This document shows, one piece after another, positions 31,101 to 38,321 of a stretch of DNA of 40,213 nt; the first letter of the stretch is position 1; each line of letters opens with the position of its first letter. The stretch lies in assembly GCA_964561005.1 (NCBI GenBank), contig CAZLNO010000020.1, positions 1-40,213 of the forward strand. Reading direction: 5' to 3'. The notes under the pieces are model-generated. The model was given only the letters and a program-made list of their open reading frames with translations, was not told where the DNA came from and did no database searches. Position numbers and translations under genes: made by a program. The stretch comes from CAZLNO01 sp964561005 (GTDB taxonomy: Bacteria > Pseudomonadota > Alphaproteobacteria > Kiloniellales > Rhodovibrionaceae).

Positions 31101-32515
31101 CCGGCGCGCTCTCCGGAATCTCGAAGTCGCCGGTCGAATTGACGGCGGAACTGCCGGTCCGCCTGTCCCTCGCCCCCTTCGCCGCGTCGGTCGTGGCGGA
31201 CGCGCCGCTCCAGGCGACGGTGGACTGGCAGGGGCCGGTGGCGCCCTTGATGCCCTATGTCCCGGCCGGCGGGCACCGCCTGACCGGCCGGGGCGAGGTC
31301 GCGCTGGAACTGGGCGGGACGCTGAACGACCCCGCACCGCGCGGCTTCGTCACGCTCAGCGACGCTACTTACGAGAACTTCGACAGCGGCACGCTGCTGA
31401 CCGAACTGCAGGCGCGCATAGAGGGCGACGGCCGCACCCTGCGCCTGGTCGAGCTGACCGCCCGCGACGGCGGCAGCAAGGGCAAGGTCCGCGCCGAGGG
31501 TCACCTGGATCTGGCGGCGCTCGACAACCCGCGGCTGGAGCTGACCCTCACGACCCGCAAGGCCCGTCTGGTCCGCCGCGACGAGCTGCGCGCCCGGGCG
31601 AACAGCGACATCACGGTCTCGGGGCCGCTGAACGACCTGCGGGTGGCCGGCACGGTGGAAGTGACCAGCGCCGAGGCGCGCATCCCCGGCAGCCTGCCCC
31701 CGGAGGTGGCGGAGCTGGACGTGGTGGAGACCGACGGCGTCCAGTCCGAAGCCGGGGCCGGGGCCGTCGAGCCGCCCCCGGAGGACGCCACGCCCGCGCC
31801 GGCGGCGCGCGTGAGGCTGGACATCACCGTGAAGATCCCCAACCAGTTCTTCCTGCGGGGACGCGGCCTGGACAGCGAGTGGTCCGGGGAACTGCGCGTG
31901 ACCGGCACCGCCGCCAATCCGCGGGTCATCGGGGAACTCAACAGCGTGCGCGGCCGCATCAGCGTGCTCAACAAGTCGTTCCGCCTGGCCTCCGGACAGG
32001 TCATCTTCGACGGCGGCGACAAGATCGAGCCGACGGTCGACATCCGCGCGGTCTCCGAGGGCGAGGAGCTAACGGCCACGGTGCGGGTCAGCGGCCCGGC
32101 GAGCCAGCCCGAGTTGACGCTGAGCTCGATCCCGGAGCTGCCGCAGGACGAGATTCTCGCGCGCCTGATGTTCGGGGAGACCACTGGCGAGTTGTCGCCG
32201 GTCGAGGCCGCCCAGCTTGCCGCCGCCGTGGCGGAGCTTTCGGGCGCCACCGGCGGCGGGCCGGGGATCCTGGACCGGTTGCGCCGGCTGGCCGGGGTGG
32301 ATGTTCTGGAGCTCGGCGGCGAAGGGGCCGGCACCTCGGTCAAGGCCGGCAAGTACCTGAGCGAGGACGTCTTCGTCGGCGTCGAGCAGGGCATCGAGCA
32401 GGACAGCAGCCAGGTCAGCGTCGAGGTCGACCTGACCGACAACATCGCCGTCGAGAGCAACGTCGGCGCCACCGGCCAGAGCGACGTCGGCATCCAGTTC
32501 AAGTGGGACTATTGA
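28124..32515 (+). CDS. tamB: Translocation/assembly module protein TamB
   Basis: 1463-residue AsmA-like bridge protein, anchored in the inner membrane by an N-terminal helix (LLKIAGIATGALVLFLAAVVLGAWG, about 5-29) and reaching across the periplasm to TamA. The long middle is a repetitive beta-rich taco fold (repeated patterns such as LDLPLAGG, LRLSGPLGAPEASL), expected to form a hydrophobic groove for lipids. The C-terminal DUF490 domain is well preserved: NQFFLRGRGLDSEWSGELRVTGTAANPRVIGELNSVRG, FDGGDKIEPTVDIRA, and LPQDEILARLMFGE, ending YLSEDVFVGVEQ and QFKWDY. It starts 4 nt after tamA. Length is normal to large for the family. An acidic, Pro/Ala-rich insert occurs at about 1205-1225. Confidence 0.95.
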   Translation: MRVRRLLKIAGIATGALVLFLAAVVLGAWGAANTEAGRQWLTRQATAALADAGMAAEIQGLAGPLPQRLTLDRLVLRDREGVWLTLEDAEVAWRPLALLTGQLAVTRVTAARLELPRLPAAPEDAAPAPPEDAEAPFTVPEPPLSLRLDTLRVDRIDLGAPVLGEAASFRLAGQAAAPAAGALRSDLKVVRLDDPGGEVTLTAAYAPGEEALDLDLKVAGAAGGLLAGALDLPETAQVSARLQGSGPLDAWEGTLDARLGPDASVAARLGIAGRRTLTVDGRAEVTSLLPPEVRPLVGGAVDLSLRLTSPDFAELRVEEATVRTPTTEVALSGRLDGGAGTLRMAGEITLRDPGPVNALIAPASVAGVSATLSARGPLTAPTTKATLRADEVAAPEATLAGVAAELDFTPRGDALSGEMKLSVTGERIGLAMPALAGFDGEAVRLTASGDLKLDALRLTGAEARLDIAETTLEVSGDADLAAPRATLDYRLALDRLARLDPAVGLGLAGQGTLSGTVSYGGDEVPLAATVDGDFRDLAWRAQDIVNALAGGRLRLGSRITLAAGGALSVNDLELASDAVRVTGDLAFPADFASLSGEVAAELPRLDVLSQPLDTPLAGAARLDAKLSGPLADPAVQATVTGRDLRAADTAVSRLTVDATAQQLVSGARGSVDVRAEGTPAGPLTARTEFALGADSLSLRGLRATLEGLRLADGRLDLPLAGGAMDGQARIEAGDLGRLAGRFGLALAGRGEASVALAPEPAGQAVRLDAELRDLALPDSDVSARTVTLSARIQNALAAPRGTVEVSLREAAAGAAKLATTELAAEGGLEAATLTLRAEGEAFGPMTLESRARVERADESLTLTLQELVAQVQAQRIALARPATLRQTGETLAVQGLRLESGGGTLALDIEKTATAIDATLRSENLPLALANLALAEPGLSGTLDSDLRLSGPLGAPEASLRLTAREVATTESDLPPLNAELTGQLQGGRLTASGALSGISKSPVELTAELPVRLSLAPFAASVVADAPLQATVDWQGPVAPLMPYVPAGGHRLTGRGEVALELGGTLNDPAPRGFVTLSDATYENFDSGTLLTELQARIEGDGRTLRLVELTARDGGSKGKVRAEGHLDLAALDNPRLELTLTTRKARLVRRDELRARANSDITVSGPLNDLRVAGTVEVTSAEARIPGSLPPEVAELDVVETDGVQSEAGAGAVEPPPEDATPAPAARVRLDITVKIPNQFFLRGRGLDSEWSGELRVTGTAANPRVIGELNSVRGRISVLNKSFRLASGQVIFDGGDKIEPTVDIRAVSEGEELTATVRVSGPASQPELTLSSIPELPQDEILARLMFGETTGELSPVEAAQLAAAVAELSGATGGGPGILDRLRRLAGVDVLELGGEGAGTSVKAGKYLSEDVFVGVEQGIEQDSSQVSVEVDLTDNIAVESNVGATGQSDVGIQFKWDY

Positions 32516-32647
32516 GTCCAGTGAGCCGATGAACAGACTCGTCGCGCCACACGGGTCGCGGGGCGTGGGCGAGACGCCTTCGGCCGTCGACTTCATGTCA
32601 CCCGCGCCCCGAACGCTTTTCCGCTGCCCGTGACAAGAGCGTTCCCG

Positions 32648-32665
32648 TCGGGAGCAAGCTCCCGA
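32648..32665. terminator. Short perfect hairpin downstream of tamB
   Basis: TCGGGAGC-AA-GCTCCCGA is a perfect inverted repeat about 130 nt after the tamB stop. It lacks a T tract, so it is at best a weak or factor-assisted terminator, or simply a palindrome in the 269-nt intergenic region before the TAXI operon. No gene is seen in this region. Confidence 0.3.
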
Positions 32666-32716
32666 GCGGCGAAGGACTGCGCCGCCCACGGGGCTGCGGA
32701 GGTCTCGCCGCAAGGG

Positions 32717-32745
32717 TTGACGGCCGCGACGCCCTCCCCTGCAAT
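32717..32745 (+). promoter_or_regulatory. Candidate sigma70-type promoter for the TAXI-TRAP operon
   Basis: TTGACG (32717-32722), a 17-nt spacer and TGCAAT (32740-32745) match the consensus at five and four of six positions. It sits 39 nt before the binding-protein start codon, which has AGAGGGGAG just upstream. Unverified. Confidence 0.5.
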
Positions 32746-32784
32746 GCCGGTTCTCGCTGAACCAAGCAAGAAGAGGGGAGACTC

Positions 32785-33768
32785 ATGAAACCGGTTCGAT
32801 GGGGCGGCCTGCTGGCCGCGGCGGTGGCGGTCGTGCTGGGCGCGCAGGCGATGGGGCCGGCGCGGGCGCAGACTCATTTGACCCTGAAGTCGGCCTCGGC
32901 CGAATCGTCCTATTACGTGATGGTGGTGCAGCTCGCGGAGATGATTCGCGAGGCCAGCGGCGGCGACATCATCCCCACGGTGGAGGAGAGCCAGGGCTCG
33001 GTGCAGAACGTCCGCGAGGCCGGACGGCGGCCGGGCGCGTTCCTGTTCACCACGCCGCCCAGCCTGCTGCAGTCGGCGGTGGACGGCAAGGCGCCGTTCG
33101 AGGACACCGGCGGCGAATACGGCGACATCCGCACGCTGTTCCCCATGCCCTTCGTCACGATCCACTTCGTCGTGCGGGCGGACAGCGGCATCGAGACCGT
33201 GCGGGACCTGGCGGGGAACACCTTCATCGCCGGCGGCACCGGCACCTTCTGCCACGAGCGCTCCATGCGCATCCTGGAGGCGCTGGACCTCGCGGACGAG
33301 GTGGACACGCCGGACATGGAGCTCAGCGGGGCGCCGGCGGCGATCCGCAACCAGCAGGCCGCGGGCTACGTCACCTGCAGCGCGCATCCCACGCCGCAGC
33401 TCCAGGAACTGGGGACCATGGTGGACCTCGAGATCCTCAGCTTCACGCCGGAGGAGCTGGAGGTCCTGATGGGCATGCCGGGGACCGGTCCGGTCACGAT
33501 TGCCGCCGACACCTATGCCTGGCTGGACGCGGACGTGGACACCGTCGGCGTGCCCGTCGGCGCCTACGCGGTGAACCTGGACGACGCGGCGGCGAGGCTG
33601 ATCGTCGAGCAGTTCTGGGCGCAGCGCGCGAAGCTGGCCAAGGAGAACCCCTGGTGGGCCGGCGTCACGCAGGAGCTGACGGCGCAGCTCTGGGCGCCGC
33701 TGCATTCCGGCGCGGCCGGTTACTACGACTCGGCCGGCGTGGACATTCCCGAGCACATGCAGCCGTGA
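32785..33768 (+). CDS. TAXI-family TRAP transporter solute-binding protein
   Basis: 327-residue periplasmic binding protein of the TAXI (TRAP-associated extracytoplasmic immunogenic) type. A signal peptide (MKPVRWGGLLAAAVAVVLGAQAMGPARA) precedes the mature start THLTLKSASAESSYYVMVVQLAEMI. Conserved features are FLFTTPPSLLQSAVDG, FPMPFVTIHFVVRADSGIETVRDLAGNTFIAGGTGT and QELGTMVDLEIL. It captures a carboxylate-type substrate for a sodium- or proton-driven permease; the substrate is unknown. A strong AGAGGGGAG lies just before ATG 32785. The fused permease gene follows after 21 nt, so the two form a complete transporter. Confidence 0.92.
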   Translation: MKPVRWGGLLAAAVAVVLGAQAMGPARAQTHLTLKSASAESSYYVMVVQLAEMIREASGGDIIPTVEESQGSVQNVREAGRRPGAFLFTTPPSLLQSAVDGKAPFEDTGGEYGDIRTLFPMPFVTIHFVVRADSGIETVRDLAGNTFIAGGTGTFCHERSMRILEALDLADEVDTPDMELSGAPAAIRNQQAAGYVTCSAHPTPQLQELGTMVDLEILSFTPEELEVLMGMPGTGPVTIAADTYAWLDADVDTVGVPVGAYAVNLDDAAARLIVEQFWAQRAKLAKENPWWAGVTQELTAQLWAPLHSGAAGYYDSAGVDIPEHMQP

Positions 33769-33789
33769 CGCGAGCGGGGTCCGCGCTTC

Positions 33790-35592
33790 GTGACCGAAGC
33801 TGAAACGCCGAGCCGACCGGGCAGGGTCGCGATTGGCTTCGCGGCCCTGACCGTCGGCTTTCACCTCTACAACACCTTCTCCGGGCTGATCCCCAACCTG
33901 ACGGCGCGGCCGCTGCATCTGGCCGTCGCCATCCCCTTCGTGTTTTTCGTTGCGATGGCGGAACGGCAGGGTCGCGCGGCGCGCTGGAGCGGCTATGGCC
34001 TGGGCGCGCTCGGCATCCTCGGCTGCCTCTACGTGGTGTTGGAGCGCAAGGCGCTGATCGGCCAGTACGGCGTGCTGGAGGGCGGCCCGCAGCTTGCCGT
34101 CGCGGTCCTGCTGATCGTCACCGTGCTGGAGATGGCGCGCCGGGCCATCCGGGCGGTGCTGCCGGCGGTGGCCCTGCTGGTGCTGCTCTACGGCCTGTTC
34201 GGGCAGCACGTGCCGGGCTATTTCGGACACGGCGGGCTGGGGGTGCATTACCTGCTGGGCAGCCTGACGATCACCGAGGGCGGGCTGTGGGGCACGCTGA
34301 CCGGGGCGTCGGTCAACACCATCGCGCTGTTCGTGATCCTGGGCGGCTTCATCACCGCGGGGCAGGCGGGCATCGGCTTCATGACCCTGGCGACGCAGCT
34401 CGCCGGGCGGTTGCGCGCCGGGGCGGCGCAGGTGGCGGTGTTCTCCTCCGCCTTCTACGGCACGATCTCCGGCGTGGCGGCGGCCAACACCGCGACCACG
34501 GGCATGGTGACCATCCCGGCGATGACGCGCCTGGGCTATCCGCGCCCGCTGGCCGCGGCGGTGGAGGCGGTGGCCAGCACCGGCGGCCAGATCCTGCCGC
34601 CGGTGATGGGCGCGGGGGTCTTCGTCATGGCCGAGCTGCTGCGCCGGCCCTACACCGAGATCATGGTCGCCGCCATCCTGCCGGCGGTGCTGTTCTTCGT
34701 CACCGTGCTGGCGGCCCTGGCGCATTTCGCCCGGCGCCACGACCTGCCGGCGCTGCCGCGCGAGGCCCTGCCCGGCTGGCCGGCGGTGTGGCGCTCGCTG
34801 CCGTTCTTCCTGGTGCCCTTCCTGATCCTGGCCGGGACGCTGGCGTTCACCGACTTTACCCTGGCCTACGCGGCGGTCTACGCGACGCTGGCGACCTGGC
34901 TGACCCTGGCCTTCGAGCCGGAGGGCGGCGTCTCCCTGCGCGGCTGGCTGCGGCGCAGCGAGCAGGCGCTGGTCACCGCCGCGCGGCAGGTGGCGCTGGT
35001 GGCGGCGGTGATCGTCTGCGCCGGCATCGTCGTCGGGGTGTTCAACCTGACCGGGCTGGGCGTGAAGCTGACCTCGGTCATCGTCAGCGCGGCGCAGGGC
35101 GAACTGGCGATCGCGCTGGCGCTGACCGCGCTGGCCAGCCTGGTTCTGGGCATGGAGCTGCCGACCACGGCGGCCTACGTGATCTGCGCGGCGGTGGCGG
35201 CGCCGGCGCTGACCGACATGGGCGTGCCGGACCTCTACGCCCACCTCTTCGTGTTCTGGTACGCGCTGTTGTGCACGATCACGCCGCCGGTCTGCGGCAA
35301 CGTCTTCATCGCGGCCGGGATCGCGCAGACGCCCTGGCTTCCGGTGGCGGGCAACGCGATGCGGCTGGGGCTGGGGCTGTTCATCGTGCCGGTCGGCTTC
35401 ATCGCCAACCCGGCGCTGCTGCAGATCGCCACGACGCCGCTGCCGGCCCTGGCCGCGACCGTCAAGATCGGGGTCGGACTGTGGCTGGTCAGCTACGCCA
35501 TGATCGGCGTGCGCCGCACGCCGGTGCTGGAGGCGCTGCGCCTGCTGGCGCTGCCGGCGGCGCTGGCGGTGGTGCTGTTGGGCGGGATTTGA
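33790..35592 (+). CDS. TRAP transporter fused permease subunit (TAXI type)
   Basis: 600-residue inner-membrane protein combining the small (DctQ-like, about 1-130, roughly four helices) and large (DctM-like, about 130-600, roughly twelve helices) TRAP permease subunits, as usual for TAXI systems. Characteristic DctM elements include SVNTIALFVILGGFITAGQAG, FYGTISGVAAANTATTGMVTIPAM, ASTGGQILPPVMGAGVFVMAE, LGMELPTTAAYVICA and ITPPVCGNVFIAAGIAQTPW. The GTG start is 21 nt after the binding-protein gene; its ribosome site is poor, suggesting coupled translation. With the upstream binding protein it imports an unidentified organic acid. Convergent with the LysR gene. Confidence 0.92.
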   Translation: MTEAETPSRPGRVAIGFAALTVGFHLYNTFSGLIPNLTARPLHLAVAIPFVFFVAMAERQGRAARWSGYGLGALGILGCLYVVLERKALIGQYGVLEGGPQLAVAVLLIVTVLEMARRAIRAVLPAVALLVLLYGLFGQHVPGYFGHGGLGVHYLLGSLTITEGGLWGTLTGASVNTIALFVILGGFITAGQAGIGFMTLATQLAGRLRAGAAQVAVFSSAFYGTISGVAAANTATTGMVTIPAMTRLGYPRPLAAAVEAVASTGGQILPPVMGAGVFVMAELLRRPYTEIMVAAILPAVLFFVTVLAALAHFARRHDLPALPREALPGWPAVWRSLPFFLVPFLILAGTLAFTDFTLAYAAVYATLATWLTLAFEPEGGVSLRGWLRRSEQALVTAARQVALVAAVIVCAGIVVGVFNLTGLGVKLTSVIVSAAQGELAIALALTALASLVLGMELPTTAAYVICAAVAAPALTDMGVPDLYAHLFVFWYALLCTITPPVCGNVFIAAGIAQTPWLPVAGNAMRLGLGLFIVPVGFIANPALLQIATTPLPALAATVKIGVGLWLVSYAMIGVRRTPVLEALRLLALPAALAVVLLGGI

Positions 35593-35635
35593 AGAACGGC
35601 CTCGACCGAGCCGCAGTGTCGTGCCCGAACGGATT

Positions 35636-35660
35636 CGTGCTTCGACAGGCTCATGCTCGG
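35636..35660. repeat. Short intergenic repeat related to family A
   Basis: Contains CTTCGACAGGCTCATGCTCGG, a variant of the family A core (CTTCGACAAGCTC). Reverse-complement relatives occur at 37581-37600 and 37625-37658. It lies between the convergent TRAP permease and LysR genes. Confidence 0.55.
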
Positions 35661-35705
35661 CGCCCTCGGGCGTCAAGGACGAGTCTCCTCAAACGTCGGG
35701 CGGCA

Positions 35706-36608
35706 TCAAAGGGTGCCGTCGAGCGCTGAGCCGTGGGCTTTCGCCGCCTCGGCCACGAAGTCCAGGAAGGCCCGGACACGGACGGTCCTGCGCAGATCCG
35801 GGTGGGTCAGCAGCCACAGGTCGGTCGCCAGCTCGGGGATCGGGCCGCCCAGGCGGACCAGGCGCGCGTCGCCCTCGGCGAGATAGCAGGGCAGCGCCGC
35901 CAGGCCGGCGCCTTGCCGCGCCAGCGCGAAGATGCCGAACAGGCTGTCCACCCGACAGCGGCAGCGCGTGTCCAGCCCCCGCGCGGCCATCCACCGTTCC
36001 AGGCCGCGGTAGGCCATGCCCTCGTCCGGCCCGATCCAGTCCGCGCCGGGGATGTCGTCCGCCGTCTCGGCCAAGCGGTCCCCCACCAGCTCGCGCGGAG
36101 CATAGACCGCCTGGGCGATGGTGCCGATGCGCCGGCCGACCAGCGTTTCCGGCGGCGAGCTGGCGGGACGAACGGCGACGTCCGCCTCGCGCCGGGACAG
36201 GCTGAAGAGCTGGTTGGAGACCGCGACCTCCAGGTCGATGTCCGGATGCGCCCGGCGGAAATCGCCGAAAACGGTCGACAGCAGCCCGGCCAGCAGGGTG
36301 TCCGTGGTGGTGACCCGCACCGTGCCGGAGGGACGGAGGTCCTGGCCCACGACCCGCCGCTCGATGTCCAGGACCTCGCTCTCGACCCGCCGCGCGGCGG
36401 CCGCCGCCGCCTCGCCGGCCAGCGTGGGGGCATAGCCGCCCCGCCCGCGGTCGAACAGCTTGACGCCCAGCCGTCCCTCGATATCGCCCAGCCGGCGGAA
36501 CACCGTGGCGTGGCTCAGGCCCAGACGGCGCCCCGCTCCCGACAGCGTGCCCGCTTCGGCGATCGCCAGCACCACGCGCAGGTCGTCCCACTGAAGCTGC
36601 CTGTTCAT
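35706..36608 (-). CDS. LysR-family transcriptional regulator
   Basis: 300-residue LysR-type regulator. The N-terminal winged HTH (about 5-65) reads LQWDDLRVVLAIAEAGTLSGAGRRLGLSHATVFRRLGDIEGRLGVKLFDR. The C-terminal effector-binding domain starts near residue 90 (GTVRVTTTDTLLAGLL) and continues with DIDLEVAVSNQLFSLSRREADVAVRP. It is transcribed divergently from the flavodoxin-fold oxidoreductase gene with a 100-nt shared region, the usual arrangement for a LysR protein and its target. The ATG at 36608 begins MNRQLQWDD. The inducer is unknown. Confidence 0.93.
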   Translation of the reverse strand: MNRQLQWDDLRVVLAIAEAGTLSGAGRRLGLSHATVFRRLGDIEGRLGVKLFDRGRGGYAPTLAGEAAAAAARRVESEVLDIERRVVGQDLRPSGTVRVTTTDTLLAGLLSTVFGDFRRAHPDIDLEVAVSNQLFSLSRREADVAVRPASSPPETLVGRRIGTIAQAVYAPRELVGDRLAETADDIPGADWIGPDEGMAYRGLERWMAARGLDTRCRCRVDSLFGIFALARQGAGLAALPCYLAEGDARLVRLGGPIPELATDLWLLTHPDLRRTVRVRAFLDFVAEAAKAHGSALDGTL

Positions 36609-36660
36609 TTCTGCAAGATTGATTATCGATTTTGGCCAATTGGAGTCTGCAAGTGAACAG
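36601..36660. promoter_or_regulatory. Candidate LysR operator region
   Basis: Between the divergent genes, CTGTTCA (36601-36607) and TGAACAG (36654-36660) form an inverted pair, and TCTGCAAG occurs as a direct repeat at 36610-36617 and 36646-36653. The AT-rich centre contains TTGATTATCGATTTTGGCCAA. LysR proteins bind such interrupted symmetric sites; the left arm overlaps the regulator's own start codon, consistent with autorepression. Inferred. Confidence 0.4.
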
Positions 36661-36708
36661 CGTAATCCTCGGGCCAGACACCGGCAACACCATCAGGGAA
36701 CCAGGGTC

Positions 36709-37467
36709 ATGCACGCGCTGATCGTTTACAGCCACCCGGAGCCCGCGTCGTTCAACGGCACGCTCAAGGACGTGGCGGCCGACACGCTGCGCCGCCTCGG
36801 CGACAGCGTCGAGGTCTCCGACCTCTATGCCGAGGGTTTCGACCCGGTCGAGAAGCCGGCACACTACACGAACCGGCAGGACCGGGAGACCTTCGCGCCC
36901 CTGGCCGAGCAGCGCCACGCCTGGCGGACGGACAGCCTGCCGGCCGACGTCCGCCGCGAGATCGACCGCCTGGAGCGGGCGGACCTCGTGATTTTGCAAT
37001 TCCCGCTGTGGTGGCACGCGCAGCCGGCCATGCTGAAGGGCTGGTTCGACCGCGTGTTCGTCAGCGGCGGCCTGTACACCAGCCGCATGCGCTACGACCG
37101 GGGCTATTTCCGCGGCAAGCGCGCGCTCGTCTCGGTGACGACCGGGGCGCCGGCGGCGGCGATGGTTCCCGGCGGCCGCGGCGGCGACATCGACACGCTG
37201 CTGTGGCCGATCCAGTACTCGCTGTACTACATGGGCTTCAGCGTCCTGCCGCCCTTCGTCGCCAACGCCATCCAGGGGCACGGCTATGCCTATCAGGACG
37301 CCGACAGCTTCCGCCAGCGGATCGCGGACGACAAGGCCCGGTGGGCGCGGCGGCTGGCGCGGCTCGACCAGGACACGCCGCTGACCTTCCCCGGCTGGGC
37401 GGACTGGGACGAGCTGGGCCGGCCCAGGGCGGGCAACGACGAACCGGCGGCCGCCGCGGCGGGGTGA
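36709..37467 (+). CDS. NAD(P)H-dependent oxidoreductase, flavodoxin-like fold (NQO/KefF type)
   Basis: 252-residue flavoprotein of the NQO1/MdaB/KefF class, which reduces quinones by two electrons using NAD(P)H. The FMN/FAD-binding start is LIVYSHPEPASFNGTLK (4-20). The diagnostic middle motif is ADLVILQFPLWWHAQPAMLKGWFDRVF, followed by VSVTTGAPAAAM. The start is the ATG with CAGGGAACCAGGG upstream; a longer frame into the operator region is unlikely. It is probably controlled by the divergent LysR gene. A KefF-like role as potassium-channel partner is not supported because no kefC is present. Downstream lies a repeat-rich region. Confidence 0.9.
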   Translation: MHALIVYSHPEPASFNGTLKDVAADTLRRLGDSVEVSDLYAEGFDPVEKPAHYTNRQDRETFAPLAEQRHAWRTDSLPADVRREIDRLERADLVILQFPLWWHAQPAMLKGWFDRVFVSGGLYTSRMRYDRGYFRGKRALVSVTTGAPAAAMVPGGRGGDIDTLLWPIQYSLYYMGFSVLPPFVANAIQGHGYAYQDADSFRQRIADDKARWARRLARLDQDTPLTFPGWADWDELGRPRAGNDEPAAAAAG

Positions 37468-37505
37468 TTGCCAAGCTCACGACGGCACGGACATCCGGGT
37501 CCCTC

Positions 37506-37562
37506 ACCCTTCGACAAGCTCACCCTTCGACAAGCTCACCCTTCGACAAGCTCAGGGTGAGG
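37506..37562. repeat. 16-nt tandem triplication ending in a family A palindrome
   Basis: The unit ACCCTTCGACAAGCTC occurs three times in perfect tandem (37506-37521, 37522-37537, 37538-37553), followed by AGGGTGAGG, which completes the family A palindrome with the CCTCACCC arm (CCTC at 37502-37505). It looks like expansion of the element's left half. Confidence 0.85.
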
Positions 37563-37692
37563 GGTGGTATGCATTCAAGCCCTCATGCCGAGCCTGTCGG
37601 ACACGCAGTCGGCGCGCAGGCGCCAAGCATGAGCCCGTCGAAGCATGGGCCTGTCGGACAATCAGCACACGTCGGCGCCGCCTTCGGCGCGC
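37563..37692. repeat. Degenerate palindromic-repeat region downstream of the oxidoreductase and lipoprotein genes
   Basis: Several imperfect copies of an AGCATGAGCCTGTCGAAG-like motif are present (37581-37600, 37625-37642, 37643-37658), related in reverse complement to the repeat at 35636-35660. No gene is visible. The region separates two convergent genes. Confidence 0.55.
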
Positions 37693-38301
37693 TCACCGGC
37701 GCACGAACCGCTCGAAGGAGCCGGACAGGCTCTTCTCCATCTGGGCGTCGAAGTCCTGGATCAGCTTGGTGACCAGCTCGTGCCAGACGGTCTCGCGCTC
37801 GTTCAGCGACGCGCCCTCCTGCACGGCGGTGGCGCGCTCGGCCTTGACGCGGAGGCTGCCGGTCTCGTTGCCGCGCGCCGCCTCCAGCCGCACCTCCAGC
37901 CGGGCCTCGTAGCGCTCGGCCGGCTCGGTGGTGAACCAGCCCTGGATGCCTTCCGTCGTCTCCAGCGGCACCTCCTTCACCGAGGCGTCGAGGATGGCGA
38001 AGGTGGCGCGGCCCTCGCGTCCCCCGGCGCGCAGGCGGTCCTCGGCCCACTGGCGCGCCGCCGCGCCGGGGCTGACCGGCATCAGGTGCTCCACGAAGGG
38101 CGGCTCCAGCGTCGGCTCGTAGCGCTGCTCGATGCGCAGGTTCGCCACGTCGAGCGCGATGGGCGGCCGATCGTCGAAGCGCGGCAGCGGGAACTCGGGC
38201 CGCGCCGGCGGCGTCGCGCAGGCCGCCAGGACCGCCGCCAGCAGGACAGCCAAGACCCCGGCGAGGCCGCGGCGCGAGGCAAGGCGAAGCAGGTTCGGCA
38301 T
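37693..38301 (-). CDS. Predicted lipoprotein downstream of hslO
   Basis: 202-residue protein with a lipoprotein signal peptide: RRGLAGVLAVLLAAVLAACA, lipid-modified Cys28, followed by TPP. The mature part is charged and mixed alpha/beta (FDDRPPIALDVANLRIEQRYEPTLEPPFVEHLMPVSPGAAARQW ... FERFVRR, given by its ends) without a recognised catalytic motif. The ATG is preceded by GGGAG on the minus strand; a longer reading through hslO is not credible. It lies 20 nt after the hslO stop in the same direction, so argF-hslO-lipoprotein likely form one transcript. The arrangement recurs in related alphaproteobacteria as far as I recall, but the function is unknown. Confidence 0.78.
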   Translation of the reverse strand: MPNLLRLASRRGLAGVLAVLLAAVLAACATPPARPEFPLPRFDDRPPIALDVANLRIEQRYEPTLEPPFVEHLMPVSPGAAARQWAEDRLRAGGREGRATFAILDASVKEVPLETTEGIQGWFTTEPAERYEARLEVRLEAARGNETGSLRVKAERATAVQEGASLNERETVWHELVTKLIQDFDAQMEKSLSGSFERFVRR

Positions 38302-38321
38302 CTTCCGGCTCCCTGAACCCC

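Noticed and set aside
32593..35676. 1027-codon minus-strand frame opposite the TAXI-TRAP genes
   Set aside because: Arg/Gln/His-rich shadow translation. The plus-strand genes have clear signal peptide, membrane helices and family motifs.
37506..37562. Possible miniature CRISPR array
   Set aside because: The 16-nt units are directly adjacent with no spacers and belong to a dispersed palindromic repeat family.
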